Assembly (NCBI GenBank): GCA_023412515.1
Contig: JAEYNO010000064.1
Span: 1-11,600, forward strand
Direction: 5' to 3'
DNA length: 11,600 nucleotides
From: Actinomycetes bacterium
Lineage (GTDB): Bacteria > Actinomycetota > Actinomycetes > Actinomycetales > Cellulomonadaceae
The stretch's first letter is position 1. Each line of letters begins with the position of its first letter. A program made the translations under genes and the position numbers. The notes below the pieces were generated by a model. It was given only the letters and a program-made list of their open reading frames with translations. It ran no database searches and was not told where the DNA came from. Positions 1 to 9,500 of the stretch are shown here, piece after piece.

Positions 1-294
1 GTGCCGCCCGACCCCCGCGTGCGGCACCGTCCGCACCTCACGGTGGGGCGCGTGCGGCCCGCGGGTCGACCCGCGCGGCACCGGGGTACGCCCCCCGGTG
101 CTCGCGGACCGGGGCGGGACCGGGCTCGGCTCGCCGACCCGGGGCCCGCGGAGACGTTCGTGCAGGCGCTCGCGGTGTACCAGGGCCCGGCGTGGACGGT
201 CGACGAGGTCACGCTCGTCGAGTCGCGCCCGGGCGAGGGGCGCGGCGGTGGGCCGCTGTACACGCCGCTCGCGCGGTATCCGCTCGGCGGCTGA
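1..294 (+). CDS. thpR: 2'-5' RNA ligase / RNA 2',3'-cyclic phosphodiesterase family protein, C-terminal part (5' end outside window)
   Basis: Only the last 97 codons are present; the frame is open at the left edge and stops with TGA at 292-294. The segment RPHLTVGR (about codons 11-18) matches the second HxT/S catalytic motif of the LigT/ThpR two-histidine phosphoesterase family. The tail, with YQGPAWTVDEVTLVES followed by PLYTPLARYPL, has the usual family ending (a 'V.L.ES' strand, then 'Y..LA..PL'). Family members open 2',3'-cyclic phosphates on RNA to 2'-phosphates in the cytoplasm; the cellular role in actinobacteria is poorly known. Between the HLTV motif and the C-terminal helix lies an Arg/Gly/Pro-rich stretch (about codons 21-48) that looks longer than a typical member. 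The first, upstream HxT motif cannot be seen. The GTG at position 1 is probably an internal valine, not the start. Family assignment is fairly secure; the gene symbol is by family only. Confidence 0.7.
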   Translation: MPPDPRVRHRPHLTVGRVRPAGRPARHRGTPPGARGPGRDRARLADPGPAETFVQALAVYQGPAWTVDEVTLVESRPGEGRGGGPLYTPLARYPLGG

Positions 295-365
295 CCTGGG
301 CTGTGGCAGCATGACGGCCATGAGCGCGGTCGAGCGCACCCGCACGGCGGGTGGTCACCGATTTC

Positions 366-386
366 CGCGGCCCGTCCCGGGCCGCG
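366..386 (+). terminator. Candidate hairpin terminator downstream of thpR
   Basis: CGCGGCCCG (366-374) and CGGGCCGCG (378-386) form a perfect 9-bp stem around a 3-nt TCC loop, 72 nt after the thpR stop. There is no T tract, as is usual for terminators in very GC-rich actinobacteria. It may end thpR transcription before the pheS promoter. Chance GC-rich palindromes are common in this composition, so confidence is moderate. Confidence 0.45.
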
Positions 387-459
387 TGCGCTGACCCGCA
401 CGCCGTAGCCGGCCGCCGACGTCCCACGGACGCCCCGGCCGCCCCGGGCCGGGCGCCAC

Positions 460-1641
<1,182 letters not shown>

Positions 1642-1642
1642 C

Positions 1643-4222
1643 ATGCCTCGTATCCCGCTGACCTGGCTCGCCGACCACGTCGAGCTGCCCGCCGACCTCA
1701 CGGCCGAGACGCTCGCCGCGGACCTCGTGCGCGTGGGGCTCGAGGAGGAGGCGATCCACTCCTCGGGCGTGACGGGCCCGCTCGTCGTCGGGCAGGTGCT
1801 CGAGCTGACGCCCGAGCCGCAGAAGAACGGCAAGACGATCAACTGGTGCCGCGTCGACGTCGGGGCGCACAACGACCTCGACGAGGCCGGTCGGCCCACC
1901 GTCGCGCGCGGCATCGTGTGCGGCGCGCACAACTTCGGCGTGGGCGACCGCGTCGTCGTCGCGCTGCCGGGCGCGGTGCTGCCCGGGCCGTTCCCGATCG
2001 CGGCGCGCAAGACGTACGGGCACGTGTCCGACGGCATGATCTGCTCGGCCCGCGAGCTCGGTCTGGGCGAGGACCACGCGGGCATCATCGTGCTGTCGCG
2101 CCTCGGCTACGGGCAGGACGTGACGAGCCCCGGCACCGACGCGCTGCGCCTGCTGGGCCTGGCCGACGAGGTGCTCGAGATCAACGTGACCCCGGACCGG
2201 GGCTACTGCTTCTCGATGCGCGGCGTCGCGCGCGAGTACGCGCACTCGACGGGTGCGCGCTTCACCGACCTCGGCCTGCCGACCGACGACGTGCTGCGCG
2301 AGCGGCCCGCGGGCTTCGACGTCGAGATCGACGACGACGCGGGCATCCACGACGTGCCGGGCTGCGACCGGTTCGTCGCGCAGGTCGTGCGCGGCGTCGC
2401 GGCGTCGGCGCCGTCACCGGCGTGGCTGCAGCGGCGCCTCACGCAGGCCGGCATGCGTCCCATCGGCCTCGCGGTCGACGTCACGAACTACGTGATGCTC
2501 GACCTCGGGCAGCCCATGCACGCGTACGACCTCGCGACGCTGACGGCGCCCGTGGTCGTGCGGCGGGCTCGGCCGGGGGAGCGCGCGACCACGCTCGACG
2601 GCGTCGAGCGCACGCTCGACGCGCAGGACCTGCTGGTCACCGACTCGACCGGGGGGCGCGCGGCCCGCGTCCTGGGGATCGCGGGCGTCATGGGCGGCGC
2701 GGACTCCGAGGTGTCGGACGGCACGACCGACCTGCTGCTCGAGGCCGCGCACTTCGACGCGGTGAGCGTCGCGCGGTCCTCGCGGCGGCACCGGCTGAGC
2801 TCGGAGGCGTCCAAGCGCTTCGAGCGCGGCGTCGACCCGCGGCTCGCGCGGGTCGTGGTCGCGCGCGCGGCCGCGCTGCTCGTGGCGCACGGCGGCGGCA
2901 CGGTCGACGACGCGTTCACCGACGTCGACCGCACGGGCACGCCGGCGCCGGTCGCGTTCGACCCCGCGCAGGCGGCGCGGCTCGTCGGCGTGCCGTACAC
3001 GGCCGACGAGGTGCGCGCGACGCTCGAGGAGATCGGCTGCACGGTCGACGCGTCGGCCGTGCCGTGGCGGGTCACGGCGCCCACGTGGCGTCCGGACCTC
3101 GTCGCGGGCGTGGACCTGGTCGAGGAGGTCGCCCGGCTGCGCGGGTACGACGCGATCCCGTCGGTCGTCCCCGCGGCGCCGACCGGCAGCGGGCTGACGC
3201 GCTCGCAGCGCCAGCGGCGCGCGGTCGCCGACGGTCTCGCGGCGGCCGGGCTCGTCGAGGTGCTGAGCTACCCGTTCGTCTCGGCCGCGCAGCTCGACGC
3301 GCTCGGCCTGCCGGCGGACGACGAGCGGCGCCGCGCCGCGCGGCTCGTCAACCCGCTCGCCGACGGTCAGCCGCTGATGCGTACCGACCTGCTCGTGACG
3401 CTGCTGGAGACCGCGCGCCGCAACGTCGCGCGCGGCACGACGGACCTCGGGGTGTTCGAGCTCGGGCTCGTGACGCTCCCGGGCGCCGACGCGGGCGTCG
3501 CGCCGCGGCTGCCCGGGGGCGTGCGTCCCGCGGACGACGTGCTCGCGACCGTCGAGGCGGCCGTGCCGCACCAGCCGCTGCACGTCGCGGGCGTGCTCAC
3601 GGGGCTGGTCGAGCCGGCCGGGCACTGGGGTCCCGGGCGCCGTGCCGACCACGCGGACGCGATCGCGCTCGTGCAGCGGATCGCGCAGCGCGTGGGCGTC
3701 GAGCTCGCGGTCGCGGCCGACGGCGAGCGTGCGCCGTTCCACCCGGGCCGGTGCGCGCGCCTCACGGCGTCGACGGGTGCGGTCGTCGGGCACGCCGGCG
3801 AGCTGCACCCGCACGTGGTCGCGGCCCTCGACCTGCCGGCGCGCGCGGTCGCGTTCGAGGTCGACCTGACGGCGCTGCTCGCGGCGTCCCCCGACGCGCC
3901 CGTCGAGGCCACGCCGGTCTCGACGTTCCCCGTCGCGAAGGAGGACGTCGCGCTCGTCGTGGCGTCCGACGTCCCGGCGGCGGACGTGCTGGCCGCGGTC
4001 CGGGCGGGCGTCGAGCAGAGCCCCGCGGGCGACGTGCTGGAGGACGTGCGGCTGTTCGACGTCTACACCGGCGACCAGATCGGCGAGGGTCGCACGTCGC
4101 TCGCGTTCGCGCTGCGCCTGCGTGCGCCTGACCGCACGCTCACGGCGGCCGAGACCGCGGCGGTGCGCGACGCGGTCGTGGCCGAGGCGCACGCGCGCGT
4201 CGGCGCGGAGCTGCGCGCGTAG
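1643..4222 (+). CDS. pheT: Phenylalanyl-tRNA synthetase beta subunit
   Basis: This 859-residue protein is the large non-catalytic partner of PheS. Visible domains in order: an EMAP/OB-fold tRNA-binding domain (about 46-155, with VVGQVLELTPEP and GIVCGAHNFGVGD); the NVTPDRGYCFSMRGVARE segment (181-198); the B3/4 editing domain (about 220-400, with DVTNYVMLDLGQPMHAYDL, AGVMGG and KRFERGVDP); the B5 DNA-binding-like fold (about 435-510, ending DLVEEVARLRGYD); a class II synthetase-like core without catalytic residues; and the C-terminal FDX-ACB anticodon-binding domain (about 757-859, starting STFPVAKEDVALVV). B3/4 hydrolyses mischarged Tyr-tRNA-Phe in this family. It is somewhat longer than the 795-residue E. 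coli protein, which fits actinobacterial members. The ATG lies one base after the pheS stop, with only a weak GGACGG upstream, so translational coupling to pheS is likely. Stop TAG at 4220-4222. Confidence 0.98.
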   Translation: MPRIPLTWLADHVELPADLTAETLAADLVRVGLEEEAIHSSGVTGPLVVGQVLELTPEPQKNGKTINWCRVDVGAHNDLDEAGRPTVARGIVCGAHNFGVGDRVVVALPGAVLPGPFPIAARKTYGHVSDGMICSARELGLGEDHAGIIVLSRLGYGQDVTSPGTDALRLLGLADEVLEINVTPDRGYCFSMRGVAREYAHSTGARFTDLGLPTDDVLRERPAGFDVEIDDDAGIHDVPGCDRFVAQVVRGVAASAPSPAWLQRRLTQAGMRPIGLAVDVTNYVMLDLGQPMHAYDLATLTAPVVVRRARPGERATTLDGVERTLDAQDLLVTDSTGGRAARVLGIAGVMGGADSEVSDGTTDLLLEAAHFDAVSVARSSRRHRLSSEASKRFERGVDPRLARVVVARAAALLVAHGGGTVDDAFTDVDRTGTPAPVAFDPAQAARLVGVPYTADEVRATLEEIGCTVDASAVPWRVTAPTWRPDLVAGVDLVEEVARLRGYDAIPSVVPAAPTGSGLTRSQRQRRAVADGLAAAGLVEVLSYPFVSAAQLDALGLPADDERRRAARLVNPLADGQPLMRTDLLVTLLETARRNVARGTTDLGVFELGLVTLPGADAGVAPRLPGGVRPADDVLATVEAAVPHQPLHVAGVLTGLVEPAGHWGPGRRADHADAIALVQRIAQRVGVELAVAADGERAPFHPGRCARLTASTGAVVGHAGELHPHVVAALDLPARAVAFEVDLTALLAASPDAPVEATPVSTFPVAKEDVALVVASDVPAADVLAAVRAGVEQSPAGDVLEDVRLFDVYTGDQIGEGRTSLAFALRLRAPDRTLTAAETAAVRDAVVAEAHARVGAELRA

Positions 4223-4241
4223 CGGACGGTTCCGTCTCATC

Positions 4242-4277
4242 GCAGGCCGGTCCCGGGTGCTCCCGGGGCCGGCCTGC
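4242..4277 (+). terminator. Terminator of the pheST operon
   Basis: GCAGGCCGG (4242-4250) pairs with CCGGCCTGC (4269-4277). Inside it CCCGGG (4252-4257) pairs with CCCGGG (4262-4267), and T4251 opposes G4268 as a wobble. The result is a continuous 16-bp stem with a TGCT loop, 19 nt after the pheT stop. There is no T tract. Position, length and near-perfection make this a convincing GC-type terminator. Confidence 0.8.
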
Positions 4278-4359
4278 GTCGTCCGAGCGTCGTCCCTGCG
4301 GGGTGCCGCGCCGCGCTCACCGCCGTGAAATGCGGACGAACCGGGGCGTCGTCGGACGA

Positions 4360-4396
4360 GTTCACCAGATAGTTACTGTCGGGTAGTTGCGGCGAA
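4360..4396 (+). promoter_or_regulatory. AT-rich promoter patch of the secreted nuclease gene, with GTTCACC motif
   Basis: In a region of very high GC, 4366-4389 contains the AT-rich words GATAGTTACTGTC and GGTAGTTG. GTTCACC at 4360-4366 is identical to the core heptamer of the streptomycete PhoP (PHO box) repeat unit. An 11-nt register continues as AGTTACT (4371-4377) and GGTAGTT (4382-4388), but these units match poorly. TTCACC (4361-4366) and TAGTTG (4384-4389) are 17 nt apart, so the motif could also act as a -35 with an imperfect -10. Transcription would start near 4396, giving a leader of about 110 nt. That a promoter lies here is likely; that it is a PHO box is a hypothesis. Confidence 0.4.
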
Positions 4397-4491
4397 AGGG
4401 ACGGACCCCACAGGGTGAGGACGGCCGTCCAGGTGCGGCCGCCTGCCCGCGCGACGAGGCGTGGTCGTCACGACCCCTCGCCGCGCCCGAC

Positions 4492-4499
4492 GGAGGAGA
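4492..4499 (+). promoter_or_regulatory. Strong ribosome binding site that fixes the nuclease start
   Basis: GGAGGAGA is close to a perfect anti-Shine-Dalgarno match and ends five bases before GTG 4505. The in-frame GTG at 4415 has no such site, and its extra 30 residues are Arg/Pro-rich and would bury the signal peptide, so the start at 4505 is preferred. Confidence 0.85.
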
Positions 4500-4504
4500 T
4501 CTGC

Positions 4505-7500
4505 GTGCACGTCAGACGAACGGCCACCGGAGCGCTCACCGCGCTCGCCCTGGTGCTCAGCGGCGGTGTGGCAGCCGCCGGGGCGGCGAGCGCGGCGGTG
4601 TCGACCGACGCGACCCTGCTGGTCAACGAGGTGTACGGGGGCGGGGGGAACTCCGGGGCCCCGTTCGACCGGGACTTCGTGGAGCTGGTCAACACGGGCG
4701 ACGCGCCCGTGGACCTCGCGGGGTACTCGCTGCAGTACGCGTCCGTGACGGGTGCGTCGTGGCAGGTCACGCCGCTGTCCGGCAGCGTGCCCGCCGGGTC
4801 GACGTTCGTCGTCGGGCAGGCGTTCGGCGCGAACACCGCGGCACCCGACGTGCCGGTGGACCTCGAGGGCACGAACGTCGCCATGAGCGGCACGAACGGC
4901 AAGGTCGCGCTCGTGCAGGGCACCGCGGCGCTCACGTGCTCGACCGGGTGCGCGCAGGTCGACAGCGTGGTGGACCTGCTGGGCTGGGGCCCGACCGCGT
5001 CGTCGTTCGCCGGGAGCGCGCCCGCGCCCGCGACGACCAACGCGACGTCGGTGCAGCGCGACGACGTGCACACGCACACGGCCGACAACGCGGCCGACTT
5101 CCGCGCCGCGACGCCGACGCCCACGCCCGCCGGCACCGGACCCGGTGAGCCCGGCGAGCCCGGCGAGCCCGGCGAGCCGACGACCGTGACGATCGCCGAG
5201 GTGCAGGGCACCGGCGACGCGTCGCCGCTCGTGGGTCGCACGGTCACGACGTCCGGCGTCGTCACAGCGGTGTACGCGACCGGCGGCTACGACGGCTACG
5301 TGCTGCAGACCCCGGGCTCGGGCGGTGGTGGCACCACCGGACGCGCCGGCTCCGAGGCGGTCTTCGTGTACTCGCCGTCGACCGTCGGCCAGGTCGCCGC
5401 CGGGCAGCACGTGCGCGTCACCGGGCAGGTCGCCGAGTACTTCGGGCTGACGCAGATCGCGGTCGAGGGTGCCGCGGCGCTCGAGCAGCTCCCGGCCGCC
5501 GCCGCCCCGACGCCGGTGCAGGGCGCGTGGCCCGCCGACGCGGCGGCGCGCGAGGCGCTGGAGTCGATGCTCTACCTGCCGACGGGCGACCTCACGGTCT
5601 CCAACACGTACACGACCAACCAGTACGGCGAGGTCGCGCTCGCGGTCGGCACGACGCCGCTGCTGCAGCCGACCGACGTCGCGCGCCCGGGCACGCCCGA
5701 GGCCGCGGCGGTCGTCGCCGACAACGCCGCCCGCGGCGTCGTACTCGACGACGGCGCGTCGACGAACTTCCTCGCGCCGGGCAACGGCGCGCTGACGCCG
5801 CCCTACGTGTCGCTCGACAACCCCGTGCGGATCGGCGCGGCCGTGCAGTTCACGGACCCGGTCGTCGTCGACTACCGCAACAACGCGTGGAAGCTCAGCC
5901 CGACCGCGCCCGTCGCAGCCGGCGGCCCCGCGCCCGCGACGTTCGAGAACACCCGCACGGCGGCGCCCGCGGCCGTGGGCGGCGACCTCAGCGTCGCGTC
6001 GTTCAACGTCCTCAACTACTTCACGACGCTCGGTGACGAGAACCCCGCGTGCGTGCCGTACCGCGACCCCACGGGTGAGCCGGTCACGGTCCGTGAGGGC
6101 TGCGACCAGCGCGGTGCGTGGGACAAGGCGGACCTCGAGCGGCAGCAGGACAAGATCGTCGCGGCCATCACGGCGCTCGACGCCGACGTGGTCGGCCTGC
6201 TGGAGATCGAGAACTCGGCGCGCGTCACGGGCACGCCCGACGCGGCGCTCGCGACGCTCGTCGACGCGCTCAACGAGGCCGCCGGTGCCGGGACGTGGGC
6301 GTACGTCCCGTCGTCCGCCGAGCTCCCGCCCGCGGCCGAGCAGGACGTCATCACCAACGCGATCATCTACCGCCCGGCCGCGGCGACGCCGACGGGCGAC
6401 GCCCGTGCGCTGGGCGACCAGGGCGGCGACGACCAGGCGTTCGGCAACGCGCGCGAGCCGATCGGCCAGGTCTTCACGCCGGCCGCGGGCGGCGAGCCCC
6501 TGCTCGTCGTGGTGAACCACTTCAAGTCCAAGAGCTCGGCCGGCCCCTGGCCGGGCGACCGCGACACGGGCGACGGGCAGGGCGCGTCGAACGAGTCGCG
6601 CGTGCGCCAGGCGACCGCGCTGCGCGACTGGGTGCCCACCGTGCAGGGCGACGCCGCGGCGGTCGCGCTGGTCGGTGACTTCAACTCGTACACGCACGAG
6701 GACCCGCTGCAGGTGCTGTACGACGCGGGCTACGTCAACGCCGCGGCGCAGCTCGCACCGGGTGAGCACTCGTACGCGTTCCAGGGCCTGTCGGGCTCGC
6801 TCGACCACGTGCTGCTCAACGAGGCGGCCGCGACCCGGGCGACCGGCGCGGACGTGTGGGGCATCAACGCCGAGGAGTCGATCGCGCTCGAGTACAGCCG
6901 GTTCAACTACCACGGCACGTCGTTCTACGCGCCGGACCCGTACCGCTCGTCGGACCACAACCCGGTCAAGGTGGGCTTCGCCGCGGGCGAGGACAACACC
7001 GGACCGGTCGACCTCACGTTCCTCAACATCAACGACTTCCACGGGCGCATCGACGCCAACACCGTGAAGTTCGCGGGGACCGTCGAGCAGCAGCGCGCGG
7101 CGGCAGACGGGCCGGTGGCCTTCCTGTCGGCGGGCGACAACATCGGTGCGTCGCTGTTCGCGTCGGCCGTGCAGGACGACCAGCCGACGATCGACGTGCT
7201 GAACGCGCTGGACCTGCGCGCGTCGGCGGTCGGCAACCACGAGTTCGACAAGGGGTACGACGACCTCGTCGACCGCGTGGTCGCGGGCGGTGACAACGCC
7301 GCGTTCCCGTACCTGGGCGCGAACGTCTACGAGAAGGGCACCACGACGCCCGCGCTCGACGAGTACGCGCTGCTCGACATGGGCGGTGTGAGCGTCGCCG
7401 TCATCGGCGTGGTCACGCAGGAGACCCCGACACTCGTGACGCCGGGCGGCATCGCCGGTCTGGACTTCGGCGACCCGGTCGAGGCGGTCAACCGTGTCGC

Positions 7501-9493
7501 GGCGCAGCTCACGGACGGCGACCCCGCCAACGGCGAGGCCGACGTCATCGTGGCGCAGTACCACGAGGGCGCGGGCGCCGGGACGCCCGACGGCGCGACC
7601 CTCGAGGAGGAGGTCGCCGCGGGCGGCGCGTTCGCGGCGATCGTCAGCGAGACGGTCCCCGCGGTCGACGTGGTCTTCACGGGCCACACGCACAAGCAGT
7701 ACGCGTGGCTCGCGTCGAACGGCGACGTCGAGCGTCCGGTCGTGCAGACCGGCTCCTACGGAGAGTTCCTCGGCAAGGTCGTGCTCACGTACGACCGCGA
7801 CGCCGACGAGGTGACGGACGTGACCGCGGAGAACGTCGCGCGCACCACGACGGCCGACGCCGACCTCGTCGCGGCCTACCCGCGCGTCGCCGAGGTCAAG
7901 ACGATCGTCGACGCGGCGCTCGCGTACGCGAACGAGGTCGGTGCGCAGCCGGTCGGCTCGGTCACGGCGGACGTCACGACCGCGTTCAGCGGCGGGGCGT
8001 ACGTCGACGGCGTCTACCAGGGGTCCGCCCCCGGTACGACGACGGGCCGTGACGACCGCAGCCGCGAGTCGGCGCTCGGCAACCTCGTGGCGGACGCGCT
8101 GCTCGACACGCTGGCCTCCCCGGAGCGCGGCGGTGCCGACATCGGCGTCGTCAACCCCGGCGGCCTGCGTTCCGAGCTGCTGTACGCGCCCGACGGCACG
8201 ATCACGTACGCCGAGGCCAACGCGGTGCTGCCGTTCGTCAACAACCTCTGGACCACGACCCTCACGGGCGACCAGGTGGTGACGATGCTCGAGCAGCAGT
8301 GGCAGACCAACCCGGACGGCACGATCCCGAGCCGCCCGTACCTGCAGCTGGGGCTGTCGGACAACGTCGCGTACACGTACGACGCGACGCGGCCGCTGGG
8401 CGACCGCATCACGTCGGTCACGGTCGACGGCGCGCCGATCGACCCGGCGGGGGAGTACCGCGTCGGCACGTTCTCGTTCCTCGCGCAGGGCGGCGACAAC
8501 TTCCGGGTGTTCTCGCAGGGCACGGCCACGGCGGACTCGGGCCTGATCGACCGTGACGCGTGGATCGCGTACCTGCAGGCGCACTCGGGGCTGACGCCGG
8601 ACTTCGCCGAGCGCGCGGTGTCGGTGCCCGCGCTCGACGCGCCGGTGGCACCGGGCGACGAGGTGACCTTCACGGTCGGCGGGATCAACCTCACGAGCCT
8701 CGGGGCCCCGGAGAACACCGCGGTCGAGGTGCTGTGGGGCGAGCAGTCGCTCGGGTCGTTCCCGCTCGTGCGGGGCGACGGGCCCGACGCCTCGGCGCAG
8801 GTCACGGTCACGGTGCCCGCGGGCGTCGAGCCCGGTAAGCAGGCGCTGACGGTCGTGGCGGCGCCCAGCGGGACGACCGCGACGGTGCCCGTCACGGTCG
8901 AGGTGGGCCTGCCCGCGTCGACCACGACGCTCACGGCCTCGCCCGACTCGCACGTGTACGGCACGTGGGGGCAGCGCACGCGTCTGGTCGCGACGGTCAC
9001 GGCCGACGCCCCGGTGACGGGTGCGGTCGAGTTCGTCGTCGGCGACGACGTGCTCGGCACGGCGGGCCTGCGCGACGGCCGCGCGACGTTCACGCTGCCG
9101 GCCGGCACGGCGGCCGGGACCTACGAGGTCGTGGCCCGGTGGGCCGGGACCGACGCGGTCGCGGGCTCGCGGTCGGAGCCGGTGACCGTCACGGTCGAGC
9201 AGGCGACCAGCACGACGACGCTGAACGTCGTGCAGTCGCCGCTGCCCCGGTGGGTGCCGTCGGCGTGGGTCGCGACCGTCGCCCTCGACACGTGGCGCGT
9301 GCCGTCCGGCACGGTCGAGCTGCGCGAGGGCGACCGGGTCGTCGCGCGGGCGAACGTCGTGCTGGGTGTCGCCGTCGGCACCGTGCCGCGCGACCTCGGC
9401 GGCGGCACGCACCGCCTCACCGCGGTGTTTGTGCCGTCCGACCCGACGAACGTCGCGGGCAGCACGAGCCGCACGGTGTCGGTCCGCGGCTGA
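4505..9493 (+). CDS. Secreted ExeM/NucH-family endonuclease fused to UshA-type 5'-nucleotidase, with lamin-tail and Ig-like domains
   Basis: This 1662-residue secreted enzyme should degrade extracellular DNA and dephosphorylate the nucleotides. Order: signal peptide (1 to about 31; RR near the start, hydrophobic core, cleavage near ASAA); lamin-tail domain (about 38-198, LLVNEVYGGGG and DFVELVNTG); GEP x4 linker (214-225); OB-fold (about 226-330); a spacer; endonuclease/exonuclease/phosphatase DNase domain (about 494-825) with Asn501 in SFNVLNYF, Glu567 in LLEIEN, His672 in NHFKSK, Asp725 and Asn727 in GDFNSY, Asp767 in LDHVLLN, and Asp817-His818 in SSDHNPV; metallophosphatase domain (about 842-1095) with Asp844 and His846 in NDFHGR, Asp878 in AGDNIG, Asn911-His912 in GNHEFD, His1020, and His1061 and His1063 in GHTH; 5'-nucleotidase C-terminal domain (about 1150-1360) with NPGGLR at 1217 and GGDNF ending at Phe1333; then three Ig-like modules (about 1380-1467, 1470-1566, 1567-1662). 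Both active sites look complete. There is no LPxTG motif, C-terminal membrane helix or SLH repeat, so it is probably released or held non-covalently. It is a single gene between two hairpin terminators. Substrate range is inferred from family. Confidence 0.93.
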   Translation: MHVRRTATGALTALALVLSGGVAAAGAASAAVSTDATLLVNEVYGGGGNSGAPFDRDFVELVNTGDAPVDLAGYSLQYASVTGASWQVTPLSGSVPAGSTFVVGQAFGANTAAPDVPVDLEGTNVAMSGTNGKVALVQGTAALTCSTGCAQVDSVVDLLGWGPTASSFAGSAPAPATTNATSVQRDDVHTHTADNAADFRAATPTPTPAGTGPGEPGEPGEPGEPTTVTIAEVQGTGDASPLVGRTVTTSGVVTAVYATGGYDGYVLQTPGSGGGGTTGRAGSEAVFVYSPSTVGQVAAGQHVRVTGQVAEYFGLTQIAVEGAAALEQLPAAAAPTPVQGAWPADAAAREALESMLYLPTGDLTVSNTYTTNQYGEVALAVGTTPLLQPTDVARPGTPEAAAVVADNAARGVVLDDGASTNFLAPGNGALTPPYVSLDNPVRIGAAVQFTDPVVVDYRNNAWKLSPTAPVAAGGPAPATFENTRTAAPAAVGGDLSVASFNVLNYFTTLGDENPACVPYRDPTGEPVTVREGCDQRGAWDKADLERQQDKIVAAITALDADVVGLLEIENSARVTGTPDAALATLVDALNEAAGAGTWAYVPSSAELPPAAEQDVITNAIIYRPAAATPTGDARALGDQGGDDQAFGNAREPIGQVFTPAAGGEPLLVVVNHFKSKSSAGPWPGDRDTGDGQGASNESRVRQATALRDWVPTVQGDAAAVALVGDFNSYTHEDPLQVLYDAGYVNAAAQLAPGEHSYAFQGLSGSLDHVLLNEAAATRATGADVWGINAEESIALEYSRFNYHGTSFYAPDPYRSSDHNPVKVGFAAGEDNTGPVDLTFLNINDFHGRIDANTVKFAGTVEQQRAAADGPVAFLSAGDNIGASLFASAVQDDQPTIDVLNALDLRASAVGNHEFDKGYDDLVDRVVAGGDNAAFPYLGANVYEKGTTTPALDEYALLDMGGVSVAVIGVVTQETPTLVTPGGIAGLDFGDPVEAVNRVAAQLTDGDPANGEADVIVAQYHEGAGAGTPDGATLEEEVAAGGAFAAIVSETVPAVDVVFTGHTHKQYAWLASNGDVERPVVQTGSYGEFLGKVVLTYDRDADEVTDVTAENVARTTTADADLVAAYPRVAEVKTIVDAALAYANEVGAQPVGSVTADVTTAFSGGAYVDGVYQGSAPGTTTGRDDRSRESALGNLVADALLDTLASPERGGADIGVVNPGGLRSELLYAPDGTITYAEANAVLPFVNNLWTTTLTGDQVVTMLEQQWQTNPDGTIPSRPYLQLGLSDNVAYTYDATRPLGDRITSVTVDGAPIDPAGEYRVGTFSFLAQGGDNFRVFSQGTATADSGLIDRDAWIAYLQAHSGLTPDFAERAVSVPALDAPVAPGDEVTFTVGGINLTSLGAPENTAVEVLWGEQSLGSFPLVRGDGPDASAQVTVTVPAGVEPGKQALTVVAAPSGTTATVPVTVEVGLPASTTTLTASPDSHVYGTWGQRTRLVATVTADAPVTGAVEFVVGDDVLGTAGLRDGRATFTLPAGTAAGTYEVVARWAGTDAVAGSRSEPVTVTVEQATSTTTLNVVQSPLPRWVPSAWVATVALDTWRVPSGTVELREGDRVVARANVVLGVAVGTVPRDLGGGTHRLTAVFVPSDPTNVAGSTSRTVSVRG
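5144..5179 (+). repeat. Four tandem 9-bp units coding a GEP linker
   Basis: Four in-frame copies of GGYGAGCCS (5144-5152, 5153-5161, 5162-5170, 5171-5179) encode Gly-Glu-Pro four times. It follows a Thr/Pro-rich stretch (TPTPTPAGTGP) and joins the lamin-tail domain to the OB-fold. Such linkers are usually flexible and extended. Copy number may vary between strains by slippage, without breaking the frame. Confidence 0.9.
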
Positions 9494-9500
9494 CGCGACG

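Noticed and set aside
311..394. Short frame starting ATG 311 (27 codons) in the thpR-pheS gap
   Set aside because: It has only one Phe codon, no convincing ribosome binding site and no known motif, and it lies before the likely pheS transcription start and overlaps the candidate terminator.
4279..4359. Inverted words TCGTCCGA and TCGGACGA between the pheT terminator and the nuclease promoter
   Set aside because: They are short, about 65 nt apart and made of words very common in this composition; no plausible structure or site follows.
4415..4504. Extending the nuclease N-terminus to GTG 4415
   Set aside because: The added 30 residues are Arg/Pro-rich and would place the signal peptide internally, whereas GTG 4505 has a near-perfect Shine-Dalgarno and gives a standard signal peptide.
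5144..5179. Tandem repeat considered as a CRISPR-like or regulatory repeat
   Set aside because: The unit is 9 bp, in frame, without spacers, and encodes a Gly-Glu-Pro linker between two protein domains.
4373..9412. Very long minus-strand open frame opposite the nuclease gene
   Set aside because: The translation is dominated by Arg, Val, Asp and Gly with repeated low-complexity words and no domain motif. It is the antisense shadow of a high-GC gene whose plus-strand frame has full catalytic motifs.
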